DNA of 64,000 nucleotides from Nocardioides immobilis (GTDB lineage: Bacteria > Actinomycetota > Actinomycetes > Propionibacteriales > Nocardioidaceae), in NCBI RefSeq assembly GCF_003515065.1, contig NZ_QXGH01000011.1, positions 248,001-312,000 on the forward strand. The letters run 5' to 3'. A model generated the notes under the pieces. It saw nothing but the letters and a program-made list of their open reading frames with translations, had not been told where the DNA came from and did no database searches. Positions 8,883 through 20,964 of this stretch are shown one piece after another; positions within the stretch are counted from its first letter, which is position 1, and each line of letters starts with the position of its first letter. A program made the position numbers and the translations under genes.

Positions 8883-9935
8883 TCAGCGCAGGTGCTGGCG
8901 GAGGAACCGGTCGGCGCTCTCCATCGAGGCGAAGAACTGCGGGCCGAAGGCGTGGCCCTCGCCGGGGTACTCGGCGAGGGTCACGTCGACGCCGTCGCGC
9001 TCCATCAGCCGAGCGGTCTCACGGCTCCACCGGATCGGGCAGGTGTCGTCGGCGGTGCCGTGGTGGATGAGCACCGGTTCGGTGATGTCGTCGAAGTAGG
9101 TGCGGGCGCTGATGCCGTCCCAGAACTCCGGGTTGTCGCGCGGCAGGCCGTAGAGCCGGTCGATCGCGTCGACGATGTCCTGACGCTCGGGGTCGTGCGC
9201 GATCCACCGGTTGTAGCTGTCGACGGCGTCGGAGCTGACCGGCGCCCACGCGACACCGGCGTCGACGAGGCCCGGCTGTGCGACGAGCACGTTGTAGACC
9301 ACACCACCGCCCATCGACCGGCCGCCGACGGCGATCCGGTCGTCGTCGACCGGTCCGTCCCACGCACGCAGCGCGAGCACGGCGTTGATCACGTCCTCGG
9401 CGTAGCCCATCCGTAGGTCCGCCTCGCCGATCGAGGTGTCGTCCGAGCCCGCGTGGTTGCGGTAGTCGACGTGGAGCGCGATGTAGCCGTGGTCGGCGAA
9501 CCACTCCCGCTCCCGGGTCATCCCCTGGCCGTTCACGTAGACCTCGGGGTCGATGTAGCCGTGGGCGAGCACGATCGAGGGGAACGGACCGTCCCCCTCG
9601 GGTACGGCGATCCGCCCCGAGATGGTCAGGCCGCCACCGCGGTAGGTCACCTCGTGCTGGACCTGGGTCGAGGTGGAGTAGACCTCCGTGCCGAGCCGGA
9701 GCCGCCCGCCGTCGTACTCCTTGTCCTGGAGGGCCGGCAACGAGACCGGGTGCGGCGGCTCGGTCGTCTCCGTCGGCTCTGCGGACCCGTCGACGGACGA
9801 CGACGACCGCGACTCGTCGTCGGGGGACGGCGCGGGCGCCGGGTTGGGGCTCGCGTCGGACGGCTCGGAGCCGGGATCGGTGCAGCCGACGAGGACGCAG
9901 ACGCAGCACGTCATCGCAGCGAGAAGTCGCCTCAC
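8883..9935 (-). CDS. Alpha/beta-hydrolase lipoprotein (prolyl oligopeptidase-like peptidase or esterase)
   Basis: This is a 350-residue lipoprotein. The signal peptide ends in the lipobox LVGC (Cys18), followed by a Ser/Pro/Asp-rich linker to about residue 60. The catalytic domain is a dienelactone-hydrolase or S9-like alpha/beta hydrolase: GGRSMGGG with nucleophile S207, HHGTADDTC with the likely acid at D296 or D297, and GEGHAFGP with H328. IVLAHGYIDP provides the oxyanion-hole HG. It is expected to act on the outer face of the membrane on peptides or esters, but the substrate is unknown. The GTG start at 9935 opens a typical VRRLLAAM signal. It is convergent with the gene ending at 8865, only 17 bp apart. 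Confidence 0.85.
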   Translation of the reverse strand: MRRLLAAMTCCVCVLVGCTDPGSEPSDASPNPAPAPSPDDESRSSSSVDGSAEPTETTEPPHPVSLPALQDKEYDGGRLRLGTEVYSTSTQVQHEVTYRGGGLTISGRIAVPEGDGPFPSIVLAHGYIDPEVYVNGQGMTREREWFADHGYIALHVDYRNHAGSDDTSIGEADLRMGYAEDVINAVLALRAWDGPVDDDRIAVGGRSMGGGVVYNVLVAQPGLVDAGVAWAPVSSDAVDSYNRWIAHDPERQDIVDAIDRLYGLPRDNPEFWDGISARTYFDDITEPVLIHHGTADDTCPIRWSRETARLMERDGVDVTLAEYPGEGHAFGPQFFASMESADRFLRQHLR

Positions 9936-9989
9936 GGCCCCAGTCTGCAGGCTGGGAAAGAACTCCCATCAAAATTTGGGGGCGACGGC

Positions 9990-10016
9990 TGTCGATTTCC
10001 GTGGGCGAGCGGCGAC
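9990..10016 (+). promoter_or_regulatory. Likely ECF42-type promoter for the DGPF/sigma operon
   Basis: TGTCGA (9990-9995), 17 bases, then CGAC (10013-10016), lying 40 bases before the YCII gene. This agrees with the TGTCGA / CG(A/T)C motif I recall as reported for ECF42 sigma factors, and the second gene of this operon encodes one, so autoregulation is expected. Start and spacing fit; the motif was matched by eye. Confidence 0.6.
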
Positions 10017-10056
10017 GAAGAGGTGAAGTATCCACTCACAGCGAAAGGACCCCGAG

Positions 10057-10413
10057 ATGAAGTACGTGCTGATGTTCACCAGCGACCCCGCCCAGCTCGC
10101 CGACGTGAGCGAAGCCGACGCGCAGGCCGTGTACGGCAAGATCTACGCCTGGTTCCAGGAGAACGCTGCCGTGATCACCGACTCCGGCGCCGAGCTGCAG
10201 CCGGTCGAGACCGCGACGACCGTGAAGCACGGTGGCGTCGTCGTCGACGGCCCGTTCAACGAGGCCAAGGAGGTCATCGGCGGCTTCAGCGTGATCGACG
10301 TCCCCGACATGGACGCCGCGATCGCCCTCACCAAGACCTGGCCGCACCTGGAGCTGCCCGGCGTCGCCGTCGAGATCCGGCCGATGGTCGAGGACTACAG
10401 CCAGTTCGAGTGA
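10057..10413 (+). CDS. YCII/DGPF-family protein
   Basis: This 118-residue YCII-related (DGPF) protein has a ferredoxin-like alpha/beta fold. It starts MKYVLMFTSDP and carries the diagnostic motif DGPFNEAKEVIGGF at about residues 66-79. It ends with VEIRPM, typical of the group. DGPF proteins are regularly encoded next to ECF42 sigma factors, as here (stop 8 bp before the sigma start). Their biochemical role is not settled. Homologous YCII domains have been linked to dehydrochlorinase-like chemistry, but no active-site assignment is possible from this sequence alone. A GAAAGGA ribosome site precedes the ATG. Confidence 0.92.
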   Translation: MKYVLMFTSDPAQLADVSEADAQAVYGKIYAWFQENAAVITDSGAELQPVETATTVKHGGVVVDGPFNEAKEVIGGFSVIDVPDMDAAIALTKTWPHLELPGVAVEIRPMVEDYSQFE

Positions 10414-10420
10414 CCGTCCG

Positions 10421-11659
10421 ATGACCAGCGACGCCCTGCTCGCGGCCACGATCCGCGAGGAGTCCGGCCGCCTGGTCACCGCCCTGTACCGCCGCTTCGG
10501 CGACTTCGACGTCGCCGAGGAGGCGGTACAGGGGGCCGTCGTCGAGGCCCTCACCGTGTGGCGCAGGGACGGTACGCCGCGCCGCCCCGCCGCGTGGCTG
10601 ACCACGGCCGCCCAGCGCAACGCCCTCGACCTGCTGCGATCCCGAGGCCGCCGGGACCGCGCGGTCGAACGGCTCGGAGTGACCCGTGAGGACGAGGCGT
10701 CCGCCCCGGACCTGGTCGTCGACCACGAGGCGGACGACCGGCTGCCGCTGCTCTTCGCCTGCTGCCATCCGGCGCTCGCCCCGGAGGTCCGGCTCGCACT
10801 GACCCTGCGGGCCGTCATCGGCCTCACCACCCCGCAGATCGCGCGTGCGTTCCTCGTCAACGAGCAGACCCTGGCGCAGCGGATCGTGCGGGCCAAGCGC
10901 AAGATCGTCGCCGCGGGCATCGAGCTCAAGGTGCCCGACGACCTCGACCAGCGGCTGCCCGACGTACTCACTGTCGTCTACCTCGCCTTCAACGAGGCCT
11001 TCGTCGCCTCGGCCGGCAGCACCCACGACCGCGACCTGGGCGCCGACGCCGTCTGGCTCGCCGAGGTCGTCGCGCACAGCCTGCCGGAGCACGCCGAGGC
11101 CTGGGGCCTGGCCGCGTTGCTACGGATCCAGCACGGGCGCGCGGCGGCCCGGTTCACCCCGGGTGGCGACCTGGTCCTGCTCCGCGACCAGGACCGGACG
11201 CTGTGGGACGCCGCGGCGATCAAGCGCGCCGGCGAGCACCTCGAGCGAGCCGCGTCGCTGCGCTCCCCCGGGCCGTTCCAGCTGCAAGCGGCGATCGCGA
11301 TGTGTCACGCCGAGGCGCCGTCCTGGGAGGAGACGGACTGGCTGCAGATCGTCACGCTCTACGGGTTCCTGATCCGCGACGACCCGTCACCCGTCGTCCG
11401 CCTCAACGGCGCGATCGCCCTCGCCCAGCTCGGCCCGCGCCAGGCCGAGCGTGCGCTGCTCGAGCTGCAGGCGCTCGAAGGCGAGCTCGCCGGCTACCAC
11501 CTGTGGCACGCGGCCCTGGCCGAGCTGCTGCGCCGCGCAGGACGTCACGAGGACGCCGACGTCGCCGACCGGCGCGCCCTCGAGCTGACCGGCAACGATG
11601 CAGAGCGCCGGCTGATCCAGACCCGGTTGCGCCGGCACCCGCTCACCGACGGTTCGTGA
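10421..11659 (+). CDS. ECF42-group RNA polymerase sigma factor with C-terminal TPR-like extension
   Basis: This 412-residue sigma-70 family protein is far longer than a normal ECF factor. Region 2 lies in about residues 15-85 (LYRRFGDFDVAEEAVQGAVVEAL, then PAAWLTTAAQRNALDLLR). Region 4 is at about 110-165 (RLALTLRAVIGLTTPQIARAFLVNEQTLAQRIVRAKRKI). A large helical C-terminal extension (DUF6596/TPR-like, about 185-410) includes the conserved YLAFNEAF and RLNGAIALAQ motifs. This architecture plus the adjacent DGPF gene places it in group ECF42, which has no anti-sigma factor. In that group the C-terminal extension is thought to be needed for activity. The start is ATG 8 bp after the partner's stop. 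Confidence 0.93.
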   Translation: MTSDALLAATIREESGRLVTALYRRFGDFDVAEEAVQGAVVEALTVWRRDGTPRRPAAWLTTAAQRNALDLLRSRGRRDRAVERLGVTREDEASAPDLVVDHEADDRLPLLFACCHPALAPEVRLALTLRAVIGLTTPQIARAFLVNEQTLAQRIVRAKRKIVAAGIELKVPDDLDQRLPDVLTVVYLAFNEAFVASAGSTHDRDLGADAVWLAEVVAHSLPEHAEAWGLAALLRIQHGRAAARFTPGGDLVLLRDQDRTLWDAAAIKRAGEHLERAASLRSPGPFQLQAAIAMCHAEAPSWEETDWLQIVTLYGFLIRDDPSPVVRLNGAIALAQLGPRQAERALLELQALEGELAGYHLWHAALAELLRRAGRHEDADVADRRALELTGNDAERRLIQTRLRRHPLTDGS

Positions 11660-11668
11660 GGCGTCGTC

Positions 11669-12160
11669 TCAGGTGACCGCTGCGCCCCCGCTTGAGTCGC
11701 CGTCCGCGGTGCGGCGGGCGGCGATCAGTCCCAGGCCGATCAGCGCGGCTGCGTCGCTCGGCGCGACGCCGTCGGCGACCTCGACGGTGCCGCACGTCCG
11801 GAGGAAGCCGCCGAGCTTGACCCGGACCGCCTCGGTGTCGTCGCCATCGAGCCACACGAAGCGATGGCTCAGCACCCCGCGCCGCTTGAGCCGGTAGCGG
11901 CGCCCGTCGACCACCGCCTCGCCCTTGCCGAGGATGCCGCTCTGACGGAACTCACCCAGGACGCCCTCCGCATCCTCGATCCGGATGGTGTGCCCGAGCA
12001 GCCCGGTCGTCGTGAACGTCACCTCCCGGTCGCCCAGGTCGAGCCGGACCGACCGCTTGAGGAGCCCGTGGAACTCGAACCTGCCCCCTGAGGCGCCCGC
12101 CTCCGTGAGGTCCAGCGCAGAGCGGGTGAGCCCCGGTTGGGAGACGGTGATCGTGCGCAT
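11669..12160 (-). CDS. Hypothetical beta-rich protein
   Basis: I do not recognise this gene. From the ATG at 12160 it encodes 163 residues starting MRTITVSQPGLTRS. An upstream in-frame extension of 17 residues (MLRMQWRPGW) looks spurious. The sequence alternates short beta strands (RFEFHGLL, VTFTTTGLLGHTIRIED, VVDGRRYRLKRRG, RFVWLDGDD). No signal peptide or membrane helix is seen except a weakly hydrophobic AAALIGLGLIAARR near the C-terminus. The strand pattern recalls tubby/LURP-one-like barrels, but that is only an impression. It is convergent with the ECF42 gene (9 bp apart) and lies downstream of ligA on the same strand. Confidence 0.7.
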   Translation of the reverse strand: MRTITVSQPGLTRSALDLTEAGASGGRFEFHGLLKRSVRLDLGDREVTFTTTGLLGHTIRIEDAEGVLGEFRQSGILGKGEAVVDGRRYRLKRRGVLSHRFVWLDGDDTEAVRVKLGGFLRTCGTVEVADGVAPSDAAALIGLGLIAARRTADGDSSGGAAVT

Positions 12161-12211
12161 GGAGCAAGTGTCCAGGGGAACCCAACCGGGCCGCCACTGC
12201 ATGCGCAGCAC

Positions 12212-15081
<2,870 letters not shown>

Positions 15082-15115
15082 CTCATCACCTCACACCACA
15101 CAAGGAAACCAACTG

Positions 15116-16774
15116 ATGACCCACACTGAATCGGTCGGCGCCGAGGGGACGATCTCCCCCGTCGCGCCGCTGGAGCAGGAGCAGGCTCCCCGAGTCCCCC
15201 ACGCGGGACTGGCGCTCGTGCTCATCCTCACCGCGCAGCTGATGGTCGTGCTCGACTCGACGATCGCCAACATCGCGCTCCCCTACATCGGTGCCGACCT
15301 CGGCATCTCCCAGGCCAACCTGACCTGGATCGTCACCGGCTACGCGCTCGCCTTCGGCGGCCTTCTGCTCCTCGGCGGCCGCCTCGGCGACCTCTACGGG
15401 CGGCGCCTGCTGTTCATGACCGGTCTGACCGTGTTCGCGGTCGGCTCGCTGCTGGGTGGTCTCGCGCAGAACGAGGCCCTGCTGCTCGGCTCCCGTGGCC
15501 TCCAGGGCGTGGGTGCGGCGCTCGCCGCTCCGGCAGCGCTGGCGCTGATCACCACGACGTTCCCCGCCGGTCCGCAGCGCAACCGGGCGATGGCGGCGTA
15601 CGCCACGATGTCCGGCATCGGCGCGGCTATCGGCCTGATCCTCGGTGGCTGGCTCACCGGCCTCGACCAGCCGCTGGGCGTCGACGGCTGGCGCCTCACC
15701 TTCCTGATCAACGTGCCGATCGGCCTGCTCGCCGCCTTCGCGGCGCCGCGAGTGCTCAAGGAGTCGGAGAAGCACACCGGCTGGCTCGACATCCCGGGCG
15801 CCATCACCGGCACGTTCGGTCTGCTCGGCATCGTGTTCGGCCTCTCGCGGGCCGGCGAGGAGGCGTACGGCTGGGACCACGCCCAGACCATCGGCTCGCT
15901 CGTCGCCGGCGTCGCGCTCCTCGTCGCCTTCCTGGTGATCGAGTCGCGGGTCGACCACCCGCTGCTGCCGATGCGGATCTTCGCCAACCGGACCCGGGCC
16001 ACCAGCTTCGTGGCGATGATGATCGCTCCGGCCGCGATGTTCGCGATGTTCTTCTACCTGAGCCTGTTCATCCAGCAGATCATGGGCTTCGACGCCCTCG
16101 AGGCCGGCTTCGCGTTCCTGCCGTTCTCGTTCGGCATCGTGATCGGCGCGGGCCTCTCGTCCAACCTGGTCGGCCGGATCCAGCCCCGCTTCCTCGCGGG
16201 CACCGGTACCCTGCTCGCCGGCATCGCGCTGTTCATGTTCTCGCGGATCAACGTGGATGACAGCCCGGCCGCCATCCTGGCGCTCGCCGCCGGCGACACG
16301 ATCGGCTCCGACGTTAACTACTGGACCAGCCTGTTCCCGTACATCGTCCTGATGGCGGTCGGCATGGGCATGGTGTTCGTGCCGCTGACCCTGACGGCCG
16401 TGCACCACGTGAAGGCCGAGGACTCGGGGATCGGCTCCGGCGTGCTCAACACGATGCAGCAGGTCGGCGGGGCGCTCGGTCTCGCGATCCTGAGCACGGT
16501 CGCGCTGCACTTCAGCAACAACCGTGGCGACGAGATCGCCCGGCCGCTGCAGGACGGCTTCGGCCAGGCCGGGAGTGCGACCATCCCCGGCACCGACATG
16601 ACAGTGCTCGACCTCGGGCTGTTCCAGGGCACCTTCACCTCCGGTGCCCAGGCGGCCTTCCTGGTCGGCTCCGTGATGATGCTCGCCGCTTCCGCGGTGA
16701 TCTGGATCTTCCTCGACGTCAAGCACACCGAGCTGGCGACGGATGGTCCCGAAGGTGGCGTGCACGTGGGCTGA
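15116..16774 (+). CDS. MFS multidrug efflux transporter, DHA2 (14-TM) family
   Basis: This 552-residue major-facilitator exporter is of the EmrB/QacA (DHA2) type. After a cytoplasmic tail of about 30 residues come about 14 membrane segments. TM1 contains LTAQLMVVLDSTIANIALP, typical of DHA2. Motif A is GGRLGDLYGRR (about residues 84-94), and the motif C region is SGIGAAIGLILGGWL in TM5, without the usual proline. The AAGGAAA ribosome site suits the ATG at 15116. It is cotranscribed with the TetR regulator upstream and closed by a strong hairpin downstream. It is probably a proton-driven exporter of hydrophobic drugs or quaternary amines; the substrate is unknown. Confidence 0.92.
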   Translation: MTHTESVGAEGTISPVAPLEQEQAPRVPHAGLALVLILTAQLMVVLDSTIANIALPYIGADLGISQANLTWIVTGYALAFGGLLLLGGRLGDLYGRRLLFMTGLTVFAVGSLLGGLAQNEALLLGSRGLQGVGAALAAPAALALITTTFPAGPQRNRAMAAYATMSGIGAAIGLILGGWLTGLDQPLGVDGWRLTFLINVPIGLLAAFAAPRVLKESEKHTGWLDIPGAITGTFGLLGIVFGLSRAGEEAYGWDHAQTIGSLVAGVALLVAFLVIESRVDHPLLPMRIFANRTRATSFVAMMIAPAAMFAMFFYLSLFIQQIMGFDALEAGFAFLPFSFGIVIGAGLSSNLVGRIQPRFLAGTGTLLAGIALFMFSRINVDDSPAAILALAAGDTIGSDVNYWTSLFPYIVLMAVGMGMVFVPLTLTAVHHVKAEDSGIGSGVLNTMQQVGGALGLAILSTVALHFSNNRGDEIARPLQDGFGQAGSATIPGTDMTVLDLGLFQGTFTSGAQAAFLVGSVMMLAASAVIWIFLDVKHTELATDGPEGGVHVG

Positions 16775-16792
16775 CCGCCCGCATCCACGCTT

Positions 16793-16829
16793 CGACGGCC
16801 CGCGCCCCGACCAGGGGCGCGGGCCGTCG
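16793..16829. terminator. Strong terminator hairpin after the efflux gene
   Basis: The arms 16793-16808 and 16814-16829 are a perfect 16-bp inverted repeat around a 5-base loop, 18 bases after the transporter stop. It isolates the tetR-efflux operon from the His-rich membrane protein gene. Confidence 0.85.
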
Positions 16830-16911
16830 CGCGTCTCCGGGTGGGATGCCGTCCCAGGTGTCGGGTACCGCCTGTTGGTCCGCCTACGGACTGCCGAAGG
16901 AGGCAATGATC

Positions 16912-17589
16912 GTGGTTCACCTCATCCACCACAGAGAACGCAACCACACCGACCACACCGACCACACCGACCACTCGGGCCACGCCGACAACTCGACTCA
17001 CGGCGACCACTCGGGCCACCGCCCGGCACACGTCGACGAGCGGGCGGCGGTCACCGGTCACCACCACGCACGCGCGAAGTTCGGAGGCGTCAACATCGGC
17101 GCGGCCGTCGCGGGCTGGCTGGTCGCCATCGCGCTCACCGTGCTGTTGAGCAGCATCCTCGGTGCGATCGCGTCCGCGATCGGCGAAGCCACGGACCTGA
17201 CCCAGGACCAGGCGCAGCGCGAGGCCGGCGCGATCGGGCTCGGCGCAGCGATCGCGGTGCTCGTCGTGATGATGGCCGCCTACTACTTCGGCGGGTACGT
17301 CGCCGGCCGGATGTCGCGCTTCGACGGCGCGCGCCAGGGGCTGACCGTGTGGCTGATCGGCCTGCTGGTCACGATCGTGGCCGTCATCCTCGGCGTCGTG
17401 TTCGGTGACCAGTACAACGTGATGGACCGGGTCGACCTACCGCGGCTGCCCATCCCGACCGAGACCGCGACCTGGGGCGGCATCATCACCGGCGCCGCTT
17501 TGCTGGTCGGCACCCTGATCGCCGCAACAGCCGGCGGCAAGGTCGGTCACCGCTACCACGACCGCGTGGACGAAGCCGCCTACCGCTGA
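16912..17589 (+). CDS. Membrane protein with histidine-rich N-terminal tail
   Basis: This is a roughly 225-residue membrane protein of unknown role. The first 50 residues hold about 16 histidines, including three tandem TDH units and repeated HSGH/GDHSGH motifs. Four hydrophobic segments follow (VAGWLVAIALTVLLSSILGA, GLGAAIAVLVVMMAAYYFGG, LTVWLIGLLVTIVAVILGVVFG and IITGAALLVGTLIAATAGG). I chose the GTG at 16912 because AAGGAGG (16897-16903) is then 8 bases away. The ATG at 16906 is an alternative only 2 bases from that site. The tail could bind Zn, Ni or Cu, but this is inferred from composition only. It lies between the efflux terminator and the convergent MetE-like gene. Confidence 0.85.
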   Translation: MVHLIHHRERNHTDHTDHTDHSGHADNSTHGDHSGHRPAHVDERAAVTGHHHARAKFGGVNIGAAVAGWLVAIALTVLLSSILGAIASAIGEATDLTQDQAQREAGAIGLGAAIAVLVVMMAAYYFGGYVAGRMSRFDGARQGLTVWLIGLLVTIVAVILGVVFGDQYNVMDRVDLPRLPIPTETATWGGIITGAALLVGTLIAATAGGKVGHRYHDRVDEAAYR

Positions 17590-17593
17590 CCCC

Positions 17594-18601
17594 TCAGGAC
17601 AGGGACGCGGCCGCCGAGCGCAACAGGGCGAGCGACTGCCGTGCCCACCCGGACGACGCTCCGGCCTGCCCGCACGCGGGCGACAGCACCAGCCTGTCCG
17701 CGGCCTCGCCCGGATCGAGTCCGACCATGTCGAGCCACCGGTGGACAGCTCCGACGACGTCCTTCTCCGTCGGTGGCTCGGCCGGGTCGGTGCTGGGCAC
17801 CACGCCGAGCGCGACGGCCCCGCCGGTGTCCAGCGCCTCTGCGAGGGCCTCGTGGCCGGCTGCGTCGAGGAGGGCCAGGTCGACGGCCAGTCCGTCGGCC
17901 CCGGCCCCGCGCAGCAACGCGAGCGGCGTGTCCGGGGCGCAGCAGTGGACCCACGGTTCGGCGCCCGCATCGCGGGCGGCGCCGAGCACCCCGGCCAGCG
18001 CGTCGCTCGCCTCCGGCGGGTGCACCGTTCGGTGCCTGCCGAAACCCGAGGCGGTCGGCACTCCACCACCCAGGACGGCGGGGAGGGCGGGCTCGTCGAG
18101 CTGGAGCACGATCCGCGTCGCATCCGGCAGGCGTCGTCGTACGTCGGCGACGTGGTCGGCCACGCCGATGGCGAGCGCCTGGGCCAGGTCGCGTCGGGCG
18201 CCGTGGTCGGCGAGCACCTTGTCACCGCGCGGGCGCTCGACCGTCGCAGCCAGCGTCCACGGACCGGTGACCTGGACCTTGAACGCCCCGGAGTAGGCGG
18301 ACGCCTGCTCCTCGAGCGCGTCGAGGTCCTGGCCGAGCAGGCTGCGGGCCCGGCGCTGATCGAGGGCCGGCGCCCCGGACGTGCCGGTCAGCCGCCAGCC
18401 CGCAGGCTGCAGGTCGGCGTCGAGCTCGCCGACCAGCCCCAGCGTGCGGCCGACCATCCCCGCCCAGACGCCACGCCCCGGCACCTCGGGGAGGAACGGG
18501 AGCGCCCCTTCGCCGAGCTCGCCCAGCACCAGTCGCAGTGCCTCGTCGAAGTCACGCTGCTCGGTCCCGGGGAAGGATCCGATGCCGGTCGCCAGCGTCA
18601 C
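17594..18601 (-). CDS. Cobalamin-independent methionine synthase-like protein (C-terminal domain only)
   Basis: This 335-residue protein matches the catalytic C-terminal half of MetE, without the N-terminal half, so it is about 40% of full MetE length. The zinc ligands are recognisable: H219 and C221 in WVHCC and C310 in [14 protein letters not shown] carries conserved acidic residues. It begins [12 protein letters not shown] at a GTG that overlaps the mnmA stop as GTGA, so it is the last gene of the cysteine desulfurase-mnmA unit. Short actinobacterial MetE-like proteins are common in this position. Whether they methylate homocysteine from folate or use another methyl donor is not established here. 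Confidence 0.88.
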   Translation of the reverse strand: MTLATGIGSFPGTEQRDFDEALRLVLGELGEGALPFLPEVPGRGVWAGMVGRTLGLVGELDADLQPAGWRLTGTSGAPALDQRRARSLLGQDLDALEEQASAYSGAFKVQVTGPWTLAATVERPRGDKVLADHGARRDLAQALAIGVADHVADVRRRLPDATRIVLQLDEPALPAVLGGGVPTASGFGRHRTVHPPEASDALAGVLGAARDAGAEPWVHCCAPDTPLALLRGAGADGLAVDLALLDAAGHEALAEALDTGGAVALGVVPSTDPAEPPTEKDVVGAVHRWLDMVGLDPGEAADRLVLSPACGQAGASSGWARQSLALLRSAAASLS

Positions 18602-19707
18602 GCGGAGACCCGGTCGGTCGCGTCGATGGTGGCCGAGCCGACGACGCGGCTGCCCTGGTAGAGCACGGCGGCCTGGCCCGGCGCGATGCCGTAGGCCGGG
18701 TCGAGCAGCTCGATGTCCACGTGGTCTCCGGTGTCGTCGAGACGGACCACGGCGCGGTGCTCGTCGCCGTGAGCACGCAGCTGCACCGTGACCTCTGAGA
18801 CCGACCCGGGCGCGAGCGGCGTACCGCACCAGCGCGGCTGGTCGGCGTGGATCCGCTCGATGGCGAGCCGCTCGTGCGGACCCACGGTCACGGTGCCGGA
18901 CACGGGCTCGATGCCGAGCACGTAGCGCGGCCGGCCGTCCGGCGCAGGCCGTCCGATGCGCAGACCCTTGCGCTGGCCGATCGTGAAGCCGTAGGTGCCC
19001 TCGTGCTCGCCGAGCACCTCGCCGGCCTCGTCGACGATCGCCCCGCCCTGGTTGGGGACACGGTCCCCGAGCTTCTCCCGCAGCCAGCCGGCGTTGTCGC
19101 CGTCGGCGACGAAGCAGATGTCGTGGCTGTCGGGCTTGTCCGCGACGAGGAGGCCGCGCGCGGCCGCCTCGCGTCGTACCTCGTCCTTCGGGGTGTCGCC
19201 CAACGGGAAGAGCGAGTGCCGCAGCTGCCGGTCGTCGAGCACCCCGAGCACGTAGGACTGGTCCTTGCCGTGGTCGGCGGCCCGGTGCAGCTCCACTCCC
19301 CCGTCGGCAGTCGGCTCCAGCCGCGCGTAGTGACCGGTCGCCACCGCGTCGAAGCCGAGGGCCAGCGCCCGGTCGAGCACCGCGGCGAACTTGATCTTCT
19401 CGTTGCACCGCAGGCACGGGTTGGGCGTGCGCCCGGCCGCGTAGGTGTCCATGAAGTCCTCGACCACGTCCTCGTGGAACCGGTCGGACAGGTCCCAGAT
19501 GTAGAACGGGATGCCGATCACGTCGGCGGCACGGCGAGCGTCGTTGCTGTCCTCGATCGTGCAGCAGCCGCGGGCGCCGGACCGGTAGGACTTCGGGTTG
19601 CGGGACAGCGCCAGGTGGATGCCGGTGACCTCGTGGCCCGCATCGACGGCGCGGGCGGCGGCGACGGCGGAGTCGACCCCGCCGGACATGGCCGCGACGA
19701 CCTTCAC
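18598..19707 (-). CDS. mnmA: tRNA 2-thiouridylase MnmA
   Basis: MnmA adds sulfur at position 2 of U34 in tRNAs for Lys, Glu and Gln, using ATP and a persulfide passed from a cysteine desulfurase. The GTG at 19707 gives [15 protein letters not shown] and 369 residues. A longer frame adds 75 residues that shadow the upstream gene. The PP-loop SGGVDS is at residues 8-13. The two catalytic cysteines are C98 in [12 protein letters not shown] and C198 in DSHDICFV. Its partner desulfurase is encoded 13 bp upstream, and the MetE-like gene overlaps its stop. Confidence 0.96.
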   Translation of the reverse strand: MKVVAAMSGGVDSAVAAARAVDAGHEVTGIHLALSRNPKSYRSGARGCCTIEDSNDARRAADVIGIPFYIWDLSDRFHEDVVEDFMDTYAAGRTPNPCLRCNEKIKFAAVLDRALALGFDAVATGHYARLEPTADGGVELHRAADHGKDQSYVLGVLDDRQLRHSLFPLGDTPKDEVRREAAARGLLVADKPDSHDICFVADGDNAGWLREKLGDRVPNQGGAIVDEAGEVLGEHEGTYGFTIGQRKGLRIGRPAPDGRPRYVLGIEPVSGTVTVGPHERLAIERIHADQPRWCGTPLAPGSVSEVTVQLRAHGDEHRAVVRLDDTGDHVDIELLDPAYGIAPGQAAVLYQGSRVVGSATIDATDRVSA

Positions 19708-19720
19708 GACGGCCCCCCGA

Positions 19721-20908
19721 TCATGCGCGCGCCGCGCGGGCGCGCTCGACGCACGGCCCCAGCGCAGCGGCGACCGCATCGATGTCGGCCTCGGTGGTGG
19801 TGTGGCCGAGCGAGAAGCGGAGCGAGCTGCGCGCGGCGTCGGCATCGCGTCCCATGGCGAGCAGGACGTGCGAGGGCTGCGGGACGCCGGCCGAGCAGGC
19901 CGAGCCGGTCGAGCACTCGATGCCGCGGGCATCGAGCAGCATCAGCAGCGAGTCGCCCTCGCAGCCGGGGAAGCTGAAGTGCACGTTGCCGGGGAGCCGT
20001 TCGTCGGCCGAGCCGGTCGAGGCCCCGTTGAGGACGGCGTCCGGCACCGCGCGTCGTACGGCGTCGACCAGGCGGTGCTGCAGGACCGCGAGCCGGGCGG
20101 CATGGTCGGCCTGCTCCTTGACCGCGACCTCGACCGCAGCAGCGAACCCGGCGACCGCCGGCACATCGAGCGTGCCGCTGCGGACGTCGCGCTCCTGCCC
20201 GCCGCCGTGGACGAGGGCGGTGAGCTCGATCTCGCGGCGTACGACGAGCGCACCCACCCCGAGCGGACCGCCCACCTTGTGGCCGGAGATGGTCATCGCG
20301 TCGACGCCCGAGGCCGCGAAGTCGACCGGCACCGCTCCGATCGCCTGGACGGCATCGGTGTGCACGGGGACCCCGTGCTCCGCTGCGATCGCGACGACGT
20401 CGCCGATCGGCTGGATCGTGCCGACCTCGTTGTTCGCCCACATCACGCTCACGAGGGCGACGGAGCCGGGGTCGTGCGCGATGCTTGCTGCGAGCGCATC
20501 GGGAACCAGCCGACCCTGGTCGTCGACGGGCAGCAGCTCGAGACCGGCGTCCTCGTGCTCGGCCAGCCAGTCCAGCGGGTCGAGCACGGCGTGGTGCTCG
20601 ACCGAGCTGGCGAGGATCCGTCGGCGTACGGGATCGACCGCCCGGCGCGACCAGTACAGGCCCTTGACCGCCAGGTTGTCGGCCTCGGTGCCGCCGGACG
20701 TGAAGACCACCTCGCCCGGCCGGCAGCCGAGCGCCTGCGCGATCGTCTCGCGCGACTCCTCGACGACCCGGCGCGCGCGGCGGCCGGAAGCGTGCAGCGA
20801 GCTGGCGTTGCCGACGTCCGCGAGGTGCGCGGTCATCGCTTCAACAGCGGCCGGGACCATCGGTGTGGTCGCGGCGTGGTCGAGGTAGACCGTCCGGACG
20901 TCGTTCAT
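19721..20908 (-). CDS. Cysteine desulfurase (NifS/IscS-type)
   Basis: This PLP enzyme takes sulfur from cysteine as a protein persulfide. Given its position it probably supplies MnmA and possibly Fe-S assembly. The 395-residue protein starts [16 protein letters not shown], the conserved opening of the class. It has SSVEHHAV (PLP-stacking His at 105 or 106), the Schiff-base lysine K211 in SGHK, and the catalytic C338 in [21 protein letters not shown] near residues 235-246 is also conserved. The ribosome site GGGAGG precedes the ATG. It heads a three-gene minus-strand unit with mnmA and the MetE-like gene. Confidence 0.95.
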   Translation of the reverse strand: MNDVRTVYLDHAATTPMVPAAVEAMTAHLADVGNASSLHASGRRARRVVEESRETIAQALGCRPGEVVFTSGGTEADNLAVKGLYWSRRAVDPVRRRILASSVEHHAVLDPLDWLAEHEDAGLELLPVDDQGRLVPDALAASIAHDPGSVALVSVMWANNEVGTIQPIGDVVAIAAEHGVPVHTDAVQAIGAVPVDFAASGVDAMTISGHKVGGPLGVGALVVRREIELTALVHGGGQERDVRSGTLDVPAVAGFAAAVEVAVKEQADHAARLAVLQHRLVDAVRRAVPDAVLNGASTGSADERLPGNVHFSFPGCEGDSLLMLLDARGIECSTGSACSAGVPQPSHVLLAMGRDADAARSSLRFSLGHTTTEADIDAVAAALGPCVERARAARA

Positions 20909-20964
20909 GGCGCCTCCCAGGGTACGGCGCGGGCGCTCCCCGCGCCGAACCGGAGGCCCCGGGC

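Noticed and set aside
15086..16906. A 606-codon minus-strand frame antisense to the MFS transporter
   Set aside because: Charged low-complexity product; the plus strand encodes a complete 14-helix transporter.
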